Of a stretch of DNA of 15,603 nt, positions 1 through 6,367 are shown piece after piece. A program made the position numbers and the translations under genes. This stretch comes from JBFKAV01 sp041621405 (lineage in GTDB: Bacteria; Pseudomonadota; Alphaproteobacteria; Rhodobacterales; Rhodobacteraceae), in assembly GCA_041621405.1 (NCBI GenBank), contig JBFKAV010000085.1, positions 1 through 15,603 on the forward strand, read 5' to 3'. Under the pieces are notes generated by a model. It ran no database searches. It saw only the letters and a program-made list of their open reading frames with translations, and was not told the origin of the DNA. Position 1 is the first letter of the stretch. Each line of letters begins with the position of its first letter.

Positions 1-321
1 GGCGAGGTCGGAGATGCCCAAGGGAATGGTCCAGATGTAGAGCGCGATGTCGCGACCGCGCTGCATCTTGTTGACCATCGTCGCCATCAGGAGCGAAAGC
101 GCGAGCTGGATCGGCACCACCACGACGGCCAGGAGAAGCGTGTTCTTCAGCGCGATCGGAAACTTCCAATAGCCGAACACCTCGCGGAAGTTCTGCAGGC
201 TATAGGCGCCGTCCTTTGTGAAGGCCTGCACCGAGACCAGCACGAAGGGGTAGACAAAGAATACCCCGAGGAACAGCGTGACTGGCAGGATCAACAGGTA
301 TGGAAGGAACCGCGAGTGCAT
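1..321 (-). CDS. Sugar ABC transporter permease, MalF/UgpA-like (partial, 3' end outside window)
   Basis: This is an inner-membrane permease subunit of a carbohydrate-type ABC importer. The minus strand reads open from an ATG at 321 to the window edge, giving the first 107 residues. It begins MHSRFLPYLLILPVTLF. A first membrane helix spans about residues 6-32, followed by a short periplasmic stretch with LQNFREVFGYW. A second helix lies at about 61-82 (LLLAVVVVPIQLALSLLMA). Such an N-terminus, with the LPYLLILP start and the NTLLLA motif before the second helix, is typical of MalF/UgpA-type permeases. The EAA loop that contacts the ATPase would lie beyond the window. It follows the binding-protein gene on the same strand after about 108 bp containing a strong stem-loop. 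The family assignment is solid, but the sugar is not known. Confidence 0.85.
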   Translation of the reverse strand, partial: MHSRFLPYLLILPVTLFLGVFFVYPFVLVSVQAFTKDGAYSLQNFREVFGYWKFPIALKNTLLLAVVVVPIQLALSLLMATMVNKMQRGRDIALYIWTIPLGISDLA

Positions 322-399
322 TGCACCGCTCCCGTCTGGACGCGCCGTCGGCGCCTGGCATCGGGGTGGGGACCGAGCCTGAAGAGCCCGGTCCCGAGG

Positions 400-421
400 G
401 GCCGCCCTCGCGAGGGCGGCC
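400..421 (-). terminator. Intercistronic stem-loop between binding protein and permease genes
   Basis: A perfect 22-bp palindrome (GGCCGCCCTCG followed by its exact complement) lies just after the stop codon of the binding-protein gene and about 80 bp before the permease start. No T-run follows on the minus strand, so complete intrinsic termination is unlikely. In ABC importer operons such hairpins commonly protect the binding-protein mRNA or attenuate transcription, so that more binding protein than permease is made. That role is inferred from position. Confidence 0.6.
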
Positions 422-429
422 GCGTCGGA

Positions 430-1704
430 TCACTCGACCGGACAGGGCCCGTCCGACGGCGCGTCGGGTGCCCAGCAGGGCGCGCCTGAGGCTTCCATGA
501 TCGCCGCGAGCGTCGCCTTCTGCTCGTCGAGCACGGTGCGGATGTCCTGGCCCGCCAGCACGATCCGCTCGAAGCTGTCGACGAAGACCCGGTTGAAGTC
601 GCCGCCCTTGTCGCCGAGGCCTGCGGGCAGGAGCCCCGGGTTGGCGTCGGGCGCGCCGCTCATCGCGGCGATCGCGGCGCCGGAGGCCTTCACCGCCGGC
701 GGCAGGTCGTCGGGCAGAGCAACCTCGACCACCGGGAAGAAGTTGGTGGCGCGCAGCGTCGCGAGCTGCGTCTCGGGCTTCATCATGTAGGCCGCCAGCG
801 CCATCGACTTGTCCATGTCGGGCGCGGTCTCCGGGATCGCGATGCCGGCGATGACCGGCATGAAGCCGCGGCCGTGCGGACCCGCCGGCGCCGGGAAGGC
901 GACGAAGTCGTCGGGCCGCTCGTTGAAGGCGTTGGCCAGCCGCGCAGTGTGGTCGAAGGCGATCCAGACGTCCTCGTTCAGAAGCTGCTCCTGCATGAAC
1001 GAGAAGTTGGTCGAGCCTGGGTTGGTGTGCGACCAGAGCTCGCGGAACTTCTCCCAGGCCGTCACCGCCTCGTCCGAGGCGAAGGTGCGCACCACGCCGT
1101 TGGTGTAGGAGGGGTAGAGGTAGCCCTGGAAGAAGCGGTGCTTCAGCCCGTCGGGCCCTGCTGGGAAGCCGAACTTCTTCTCGCCTGTCGCGGCCTCGAC
1201 ATTTGCCGCCCACTCGATGAGCTGGTCGTAGCTCAGCGCGTTGATGTCGGCGCCCGCGGGCAGGTGCTCCAGCGCCTTCTTGTTCGCCGCCATGATGTAG
1301 GTGGCCTGCATCCAGGGCAGGTATTGCATGTTGCCGGTGCCGAGCTTGGCGAGCTCCGAGAAGGTCGCGTTCACCGCCACGCCGCCGAGGTCGACGCCGT
1401 CGACGTCGACGAGCTTCTCGGGATCCATCGCCGAGAAGTCCCCGTGCAGCGCGCCGAGAAGCCCGATCGTGCCCGAGCCGGCCTCGAGCTCGGCACTGAG
1501 GCGCGTGAGCCAGGGGCCGCCGTCGTTGGCCTGGTAGTCCACCGCCTCGCCGAAGCCCGAGAGCACCTGCTCGCGCATCGCCTGGGTCTCCTCGACCGGC
1601 TTGGCCTGGGTCGACCAAAACAGGATATCGGCCGAGGCGGTGCCCGCCACGACGACGAAGGCCAGCGCCGAGGCCGCCCCGGAAAGTGTCCGCTTGAGTG
1701 TCAT
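430..1704 (-). CDS. Extracellular sugar-binding protein of an ABC transporter (family 1 solute-binding protein)
   Basis: This is a periplasmic substrate-binding protein for the adjacent ABC permease, 424 residues long, which is normal for the MalE/UgpB-type family. The N-terminus MTLKRTLSGAASALAFVVVAGTASA is a classic signal peptide, with likely cleavage after residue 25. The mature protein starts DILFWSTQAKPVEE, and later features such as NDGGPWLTRLSAEL and the WIAFDHTARLANAF segment fit the family. The ATG at 1704 is preceded by GGGAGAGAGAC, a good ribosome site. The only two cysteines I see are near the C-terminus (410 and 421), where they could form a disulfide. It is transcribed away from the LacI regulator gene and is probably repressed by it through the operator-like sites in the shared upstream region. 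The ligand cannot be predicted; sugar, polyol or glycerol-phosphate are all possible. Confidence 0.88.
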   Translation of the reverse strand: MTLKRTLSGAASALAFVVVAGTASADILFWSTQAKPVEETQAMREQVLSGFGEAVDYQANDGGPWLTRLSAELEAGSGTIGLLGALHGDFSAMDPEKLVDVDGVDLGGVAVNATFSELAKLGTGNMQYLPWMQATYIMAANKKALEHLPAGADINALSYDQLIEWAANVEAATGEKKFGFPAGPDGLKHRFFQGYLYPSYTNGVVRTFASDEAVTAWEKFRELWSHTNPGSTNFSFMQEQLLNEDVWIAFDHTARLANAFNERPDDFVAFPAPAGPHGRGFMPVIAGIAIPETAPDMDKSMALAAYMMKPETQLATLRATNFFPVVEVALPDDLPPAVKASGAAIAAMSGAPDANPGLLPAGLGDKGGDFNRVFVDSFERIVLAGQDIRTVLDEQKATLAAIMEASGAPCWAPDAPSDGPCPVE

Positions 1705-1843
1705 GTCTCTCTCCCTGGTCAGTGTCGCGGCGGAGGTTCTGCCGCCCGTTGCTGTGGAAATCTCTGAGAAGCTCGCCGGATCGCGGCCACCTGTTGCCCG
1801 CCGACCCGTAGCGCCCCCCGAATCGCCTTCTTACTGGTGAAGA

Positions 1844-1863
1844 ATGATGCTACGTTATACCAA
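1844..1863. promoter_or_regulatory. Putative LacI-family operator, ABC-operon side
   Basis: The minus strand reads TTGGTATAACG followed by a weaker right half, with a CG dinucleotide at the centre (1853-1854), the usual geometry of LacI-family operators. Five of ten pairs are symmetric, so alone it is weak. Its support comes from a 16-bp element (1850-1865) that recurs inverted at 1950-1965 with 13 of 16 bases identical. It would overlap the promoter of the binding-protein gene. Confidence 0.45.
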
Positions 1864-1864
1864 G

Positions 1865-1870
1865 CGTCAA
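1865..1870 (-). promoter_or_regulatory. Candidate -35 box for the sugar ABC operon
   Basis: On the minus strand the sequence reads TTGACG, close to the TTGACA consensus and typical of alphaproteobacterial -35 elements. No convincing -10 box lies at the right distance; CATTCT 18 nt downstream is the best candidate and matches poorly. The operator-like site at 1844-1863 falls exactly in the spacer, which is where a LacI-type repressor would block RNA polymerase. Confidence 0.35.
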
Positions 1871-1951
1871 GGAATTTTGCGCCGTGCGCGCCCATGAAAC
1901 ACTAGCGACTCGCGTAAATCGCTTGAAAACTGCCGCGCTGCGGGTCATTGT

Positions 1952-1971
1952 TTGATATAACGCAGTACCAA
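1952..1971. promoter_or_regulatory. Putative LacI-family operator, regulator-gene side
   Basis: TTGATATAACGCAGTACCAA is a 20-bp imperfect palindrome with a central CG and outer half-sites TTGATA and TACCAA; 12 of 20 positions are symmetric. It ends 13 bp before the ATG of the LacI-family gene, so binding would repress that gene. Its centre is 108 bp from the centre of the matching site at 1844-1863, close to a whole number of helical turns, so looping between the two sites is possible. Confidence 0.5.
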
Positions 1972-1984
1972 GACGCTCTGGCCG

Positions 1985-3010
1985 ATGACCGAGAAACCGA
2001 AGCTCGAGACCGTCGCACGCGAGGCCGGCGTATCGCCGGCCACGGTGAGCCAGGTCATGCGCGGCGCGGGGCGGATCTCGGAGGAGACCCGCAAGAAGGT
2101 GCTGCTGGCGGCGGCCCGGCTCAACTACGTGCCCGACGGCCGCGCAGCCGCCATGCGCTCCGGCCAGACCCGCGAGATCGGCCTGCTCATCCACCAGATC
2201 GCCAACCCCTTCAACGCCGAAGTCATCAGCGGCATCAGCGACCTGCTCGAGACCCAGGGTTTCCTCGTCTCGGTGCTCGACTCGCGGGACGACGCGGCCA
2301 AGCAGCGCCGCGACCTCGAGGTGTTCATCCGCAATGCGCGTGCGGGGTTGCTCTGGGTCCCGGCCGTCGATACGCCACGCGAGACCTGCGAGCTGCTGCG
2401 CACCCAGCGCCTGCCCACGGTCACCTTCCTCCGTCGGGCCCCGTCGGGCTCCTTCGACCACGTCGGCATCGAGAACAAGGCTGCAACGGCGACGGCGACG
2501 CACTACCTTGCCGATCTGGGCCATCGCCGGATCGCCTATTTCTGCGGCCTCGCGGAAAGCCCGGTGCGGCGCGAGCGCGTCGCCGGCTATCTCCGGGCGA
2601 TGGCCGAGCGTGGCCTCGGCCCGCCGGTGGTCTGGGACGCCCCCGATGTCAAACTCGCGGCGATGGACGCGATGGTTGCCCTTCGCCAGGTGCATCCCGA
2701 GGTGACGGCACTGGTCTCGAACGGCGACATGGCCGCGCTCGGGGCCTGCGCGGCGCTGGCGCGCCTCGGTCTCGTGGCTGGGCGGGACGTCTCGGTCATC
2801 GGCTTCGACGACGTTCAGGATGCCGCCATCGCCACGCCGCCGCTCACGACGCTGGCGGTCTCCCCCTACCAGCTCGGCCGCAAGCTCGCCCGAACGTTGA
2901 TCGAGCGCATCAACGACCCCGAGACGCCGGTGAGCAGCAGCCTGGTTCCCGCGCGTCTGGTGGTTCGCGCGACCACGGCCGCGCCTCCCGAGCCCGCGTC
3001 ACAGCGCTAG
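1985..3010 (+). CDS. LacI-family transcriptional regulator
   Basis: This is a DNA-binding sugar-responsive regulator of 341 residues, the normal length for the family. The N-terminal helix-turn-helix occupies about residues 7-27 (LETVAREAGVSPATVSQVM), followed by the hinge region NYVPDGRAAAMRSGQT and a periplasmic-binding-protein-like effector domain. The latter begins IGLLIHQIANPFNAEVISGI and ends with NGDMAALGA and DVSVIGFDD, both standard LacI/GalR segments. The ATG at 1985 is the first start after an in-frame TAA at 1958-1960, and no clear ribosome site precedes it, so translation may be weak. It is divergent from the sugar ABC operon and most likely represses both that operon and itself until the transported sugar or a derivative binds. 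The effector is unknown. Confidence 0.93.
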   Translation: MTEKPKLETVAREAGVSPATVSQVMRGAGRISEETRKKVLLAAARLNYVPDGRAAAMRSGQTREIGLLIHQIANPFNAEVISGISDLLETQGFLVSVLDSRDDAAKQRRDLEVFIRNARAGLLWVPAVDTPRETCELLRTQRLPTVTFLRRAPSGSFDHVGIENKAATATATHYLADLGHRRIAYFCGLAESPVRRERVAGYLRAMAERGLGPPVVWDAPDVKLAAMDAMVALRQVHPEVTALVSNGDMAALGACAALARLGLVAGRDVSVIGFDDVQDAAIATPPLTTLAVSPYQLGRKLARTLIERINDPETPVSSSLVPARLVVRATTAAPPEPASQR

Positions 3011-3145
3011 CTACCGATTGCTCCAGGCGCGCTCGGCGAGACGGCCCACCGGCTCGGCCCGAAGCGCGTCCGACCTGGTGTCACGCTTGAGCAAGAGGCA
3101 TGCGCTGCGTGAACGGGCAAATCTCCTTCCTGCACGCGGGTTGTT

Positions 3146-3177
3146 CGCCGCGTTGTCCCCCCCCGTAGCCCGCGGCG
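3146..3177 (+). other. Stem-loop with C8 loop in front of the flavodoxin-like gene
   Basis: CGCCGCG (3146-3152) is exactly complementary to CGCGGCG (3171-3177). The 18-nt loop between them contains a run of eight C (3157-3164). It lies between the LacI gene and the flavodoxin-like gene, ending 24 bp before the start of the latter. It could be a weak terminator of the first gene or a leader hairpin of the second. The sequence does not decide which. Confidence 0.4.
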
Positions 3178-3201
3178 GAACAGGGCGGTAGGTTCTCAGA
3201 A

Positions 3202-3687
3202 ATGCCAGAGCTTCTGATCGTGTATCACTCGAGGACGGGCGGCAGCCGACAGATGGCCGAGGCCGCCGCCGAGGCGGCATCGAAAGAAGCGCCGACCGTC
3301 CTCAAGACCGCCGACCGGGCCGGGCCCGAGGATCTTCTCAGGGCCGGGGGATACATCTTCTGCGCGCCGGAAAACCTTGCTGCGATGTCCGGCGTGATGA
3401 AGGATTTCTTCGATCGGACCTACTACCCGGTGCTCGGACGCATCGAGGGGCGGCCCTATGCCCAGATGGTCTGCGCGGGCTCAGATGGACAGAACGCGGT
3501 GCGCCAGATCGCGCGCATCGCCCAGGGCTGGCGGCTTAGGGAAGTTCAGCGGCCTCTCGTTGTCTGCACGCATGCCCAGACGCCCGAACAGATCCTTGCC
3601 GACAAGGTGATCGCCGAGAAGCAGCTCGCGAAGTGCCGCGACCTCGGCTCCGCCCTGGCCGCGGGGCTGAGCATGGGCGTTTTCTGA
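3202..3687 (+). CDS. Flavodoxin-like / NAD(P)H-dependent FMN reductase family protein
   Basis: This is a small cytoplasmic protein of 161 residues with a flavodoxin fold. The first strand and phosphate-binding loop are LLIVYHSRTGGSRQMA (residues 4-19), in the place of the FMN phosphate loop of flavodoxins. The middle segment YIFCAPENLAAMSGVMKDFFDRTYYP is the typical flavin-contact region of flavodoxin and WrbA-like oxidoreductases. The family carries or transfers electrons through bound FMN; the partner is unknown. The start at 3202 has only a poor ribosome site, but it begins exactly at the conserved first strand. It stands alone, 191 bp after the LacI-family gene and convergent with the IclR gene, so the neighbours give no clear role. 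Assignment to the superfamily is secure, and the specific reaction is not. Confidence 0.82.
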   Translation: MPELLIVYHSRTGGSRQMAEAAAEAASKEAPTVLKTADRAGPEDLLRAGGYIFCAPENLAAMSGVMKDFFDRTYYPVLGRIEGRPYAQMVCAGSDGQNAVRQIARIAQGWRLREVQRPLVVCTHAQTPEQILADKVIAEKQLAKCRDLGSALAAGLSMGVF

Positions 3688-3688
3688 C

Positions 3689-3706
3689 CCCTTTCGCCGG
3701 AAAGGG
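3689..3706. terminator. Stem-loop between convergent genes
   Basis: CCCTTTC (3689-3695) pairs perfectly with GAAAGGG (3700-3706) around a GCCG loop, starting one base after the stop codon of the flavodoxin-like gene and 33 bp from the stop of the convergent IclR gene. No T-run follows on either strand. Its position suggests a bidirectional terminator or mRNA end-protecting hairpin. Confidence 0.55.
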
Positions 3707-3739
3707 CTCGATCATGCTCGGGCCTGTCCGTCGCCGCGC

Positions 3740-4507
3740 TCAGTCCGTCATCAGGAGCGCGCTGCTCAGGCGCCTTGCGGCCTGCTGCAGAACCTCCTTT
3801 CGAGCGACCGCGTCGTCGAGCGAGATGCGCTGCGTCGGGCCGTGGAACGCGAGCGCGGCGACGAAGCGACCGGCGTCGTCGGTCACGGGAACGGCGATGG
3901 CGACCATTCCCTCCATGAATTCCTCCCGGTCGAGGGCGTAGCCGCGACCGGCGATCTCCTCGAGCTCGTCAAGCAGCGCGTCCTCCCTGGTGAGCGTGGA
4001 CGGTGTCAACCGTTCCAGATTGAGCGATGCCACGAACGAACGCCGCGCCCTTTGCGAGAGGCTCCCCATGAAACACTTGCCGCTCGCGGTGCAGTGATAC
4101 GGCACGTGGGTGCCGATCGGCAGCTGGATGCGGAACGCCCAGTCGGTCTCCACCCGGTCGAGATAACTCATCCCGTCGTCTTCGGGCACGACATAGTTCA
4201 CCGTCTCGCGCACTTGTCGCGCCACGTCTCGCAGGATCTGCCGCCGCGCTATGTGCAGCCGCGAGTTCTGCAGAAGCCCCGCCCCGAGGTCACGCAGCCT
4301 GCGCGCGCAGTAGTAGCGCTTGGATTTTCCTTGCCGGGCGAGAAAGCCGTTGCGTTCCAGCGTGGCGCAGAGCCGGTGGATGGTCTGCTTGGGCAATCCC
4401 AGACTTTCGTTGATCTCGGTCGCTGTCATTGCCTGGTCGTTTCTTCCCAGCACTTCCAGGATCAGCAAGGTCCTCAAGTTGGTGGGAATTCGGGTGCTCA
4501 TGGCCAT
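3740..4507 (-). CDS. IclR-family transcriptional regulator
   Basis: This is a one-component regulator of 255 residues. The N-terminal winged helix-turn-helix begins NLRTLLILEVLG and includes MTATEINESLGLPKQTIHRLCATLERNGFL, the hallmark of the family. The C-terminal effector domain includes PYHCTASGKCFMGSLS, LTREDALLDELEEIAGRGYA and the IAVPVTDDAGRFVAAL segment. I chose the ATG at 4507 (MAMSTRIP), with 4501 an equally good choice; neither has a strong ribosome site. The frame stays open to a TTG at 4576, but the extra residues have no family similarity and would run into the promoter region. It is divergent from the GMC oxidoreductase gene, with an AT-rich inverted repeat between them, so it probably controls the GMC/TRAP cluster. 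IclR proteins can activate or repress; which applies here is not visible. Confidence 0.92.
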   Translation of the reverse strand: MAMSTRIPTNLRTLLILEVLGRNDQAMTATEINESLGLPKQTIHRLCATLERNGFLARQGKSKRYYCARRLRDLGAGLLQNSRLHIARRQILRDVARQVRETVNYVVPEDDGMSYLDRVETDWAFRIQLPIGTHVPYHCTASGKCFMGSLSQRARRSFVASLNLERLTPSTLTREDALLDELEEIAGRGYALDREEFMEGMVAIAVPVTDDAGRFVAALAFHGPTQRISLDDAVARKEVLQQAARRLSSALLMTD

Positions 4508-4574
4508 CAATCCGGTGGTCCGAAGGAAATGTGCGTTGCTTTCTGCACGAATCACTGTAGCCTCACATGCACGC

Positions 4575-4602
4575 AAAAATCGAGAAGAAAAGTCTCATTT
4601 TT
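4575..4602. promoter_or_regulatory. AT-rich inverted repeat in the IclR/GMC divergent promoter region
   Basis: AAAAAT-c-GAGA (4575-4585) is mirrored by TCTC-ATTTTT (4593-4602) around a short A/G-rich loop, with one unpaired C. It is a conspicuous AT-rich island in a GC-rich window, 17 bp before the GMC start codon and about 70 bp before the IclR start. It may be the IclR operator, part of the promoter, or a hairpin at the 5' end of the mRNA. The ribosome site AGGGGG of the GMC gene follows at 4611-4616. Confidence 0.45.
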
Positions 4603-4619
4603 TGTGAAACAGGGGGCGA

Positions 4620-6221
4620 ATGGAATTCGACTTCATCATCGTCGGCGCTGGCTCGGCAGGCTGCGCGCTCGCCAACCGGCTTTCGGCCGATGGCCGGCAC
4701 AGGGTCGCGCTCCTCGAAGCCGGGCCGCGCGACACGAACCCCTGGATTCACGTGCCGGTCGGCTACTTCCGCACGATGGGAAACCCCAAGACCGACTGGC
4801 GCTACCGGACCGAGGCGGACCCCGGCATCGCCGGCCGGTCGATCCCCTGGCCCCGCGGGCGGGTCCTCGGCGGGTCGAGCTCGATCAACGGGCTCCTATA
4901 CGTGCGCGGCCAGCCGCAGGACTTCGACGGCTGGGCGCAGATGGGCTGCACCGGCTGGTCGTGGGACGACGTCCTGCCCTATTTCAAGCGCTCCGAGACC
5001 TGGAAGGGTCCGAACGGCACTGCGCTCCGCGGCACCGGCGGGCCGCTCTCGGTGCAGACCTCGCGGCTCAAGCGCGAGGTCGTCGACCGCTGGATCGAGG
5101 CCGCCGAGGCCGCGGGCTACAAGCGGACCGAGGACTACAACGACTATGACCAGGAAGGCGTCGGGTACTTCCAGCTGACGATGACCGGGGGGCGGCGCTG
5201 CTCTTCGGCGGTGGCCTACCTGAAGCCGGCGCGCGGGCGGAAGAACCTGACGGTGCTGACGAACGCGCAGGCCGAAAAGATTCTGATCGAGGACCGGACG
5301 GCGGTCGGCGTTCGGGTCCGCCTCAATGGGGCGACGACCGATATCCGCGCGCGCGGCGAGGTGATCCTGTCGGCCGGCGCCATCGGCTCACCGCAGATCC
5401 TGATGCTGTCGGGCGTGGGCGACCCCGAGGAGATCCGCCCGCACGGGATCGAGATGCAGGCCGGGCTTCCGGGCGTCGGCAAGAACCTCCAGGACCACCT
5501 GCAGGCGCGGCCGGTCTTCAAGACCGATCTCAGCACCATCAACGTCGAGACCGACAGCCTCGTGAAGAAGGCGATGATCGCTGTGCAATACGCACTGACT
5601 CAGCGCGGGCCGATGACCATGGCGGCAAGCCTCGGCACCGGCTTCCTGAAGACCGAGGCGCATCTCGAGACGCCGGACATCCAGTTCCACATCCAGCCCT
5701 TCAGCGCGGATAGCCCGAGCGAGGGCGTGCACCCGTTCTCGGCCTTCACCGCCTCGGTCCTGCAGCTCCGCCCCGAGAGCAGCGGGCACCTGACTCTGAG
5801 GTCGGCGAACATGGACGACCACCCGGCAATCCATCCGAACTACCTGGCGACCGACACCGACTGCCGCACCATCGTGAAGGGCATCCAGATCGCCCGGCGC
5901 ATCGCCGGGCACGAGCCGCTGAAGTCGTACATTTTGGAAGAACACGCGCCCGGGGCGGAAGTCGCCTGCGACGACGAGGAAGCGACGCTCGACTGGGCGC
6001 GGCGCACGGCGGTGACGATCTATCACCCCACAGGCACCTGTAAGATGGGCACCGACGCGACGGCGGTGGTGGACCCGCGCCTGCGCGTCCGCGGAATCGC
6101 CGGGCTGCGTGTGGCGGACGCCTCGATCATGCCGCGGATCACCAGCGGGAACACGAATGCACCGGCCATCATGATCGGCGAGAAGGCGAGCGATCTCATT
6201 CTGGAGGACGCGCGCGGATGA
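4620..6221 (+). CDS. GMC-family FAD-dependent alcohol dehydrogenase (choline dehydrogenase-like)
   Basis: This is an FAD-dependent oxidoreductase of the glucose-methanol-choline family, 533 residues, full length. The dinucleotide-binding GAGSAG is at residues 9-14, with the ribose-binding Glu33 in LLEAGP. GMC signature 1 (GRVLGGSSSING) starts at residue 80, and signature 2 appears as GAIGSPQILMLSGVG. The C-terminus has HPTGTCKMG and SGNTNAPAIMIG. His469 and Asn513 are 44 residues apart, the same spacing as the catalytic His/Asn pair of choline oxidase. It should oxidise an alcohol to an aldehyde and pass electrons to a quinone or other acceptor. The start has AGGGGG just upstream at a short spacing. 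A TRAP transporter follows on the same strand after 146 bp, suggesting that the imported compound, or a product of it, is the substrate. The substrate is unknown; 'choline dehydrogenase' would over-interpret the match. Confidence 0.92.
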   Translation: MEFDFIIVGAGSAGCALANRLSADGRHRVALLEAGPRDTNPWIHVPVGYFRTMGNPKTDWRYRTEADPGIAGRSIPWPRGRVLGGSSSINGLLYVRGQPQDFDGWAQMGCTGWSWDDVLPYFKRSETWKGPNGTALRGTGGPLSVQTSRLKREVVDRWIEAAEAAGYKRTEDYNDYDQEGVGYFQLTMTGGRRCSSAVAYLKPARGRKNLTVLTNAQAEKILIEDRTAVGVRVRLNGATTDIRARGEVILSAGAIGSPQILMLSGVGDPEEIRPHGIEMQAGLPGVGKNLQDHLQARPVFKTDLSTINVETDSLVKKAMIAVQYALTQRGPMTMAASLGTGFLKTEAHLETPDIQFHIQPFSADSPSEGVHPFSAFTASVLQLRPESSGHLTLRSANMDDHPAIHPNYLATDTDCRTIVKGIQIARRIAGHEPLKSYILEEHAPGAEVACDDEEATLDWARRTAVTIYHPTGTCKMGTDATAVVDPRLRVRGIAGLRVADASIMPRITSGNTNAPAIMIGEKASDLILEDARG

Positions 6222-6367
6222 CGATTGCGGGTCTGGACGCAAAATCGCGCCTTGAGCGGACGGAGGCTTCCGGACCGGCCTGAATGCGAATGTGTCTCTG
6301 GGGAGTGCCTTCGTCCCCTGGCGGACACGATGAACATCAGAGGGCAACGAACAAAGGGAGGATAACC

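Noticed and set aside
200..1618. Long minus-strand open frame of 472 codons overlapping the sugar-binding protein gene
   Set aside because: It is a shifted-frame shadow rich in Arg/Gly/Ala with no family features; the overlapping frame encodes a clear binding protein with signal peptide.
4508..4576. N-terminal extension of the IclR gene to a TTG start
   Set aside because: The added residues have no similarity to the family and would occupy the divergent promoter and inverted repeat; the ATG at 4507 or 4501 begins just before the conserved helix-turn-helix.
6300..6318. Possible hairpin GGGGA/TCCCC between the GMC and TRAP genes
   Set aside because: Only five pairs with a nine-base loop and no T-run; not distinguishable from chance in GC-rich DNA.
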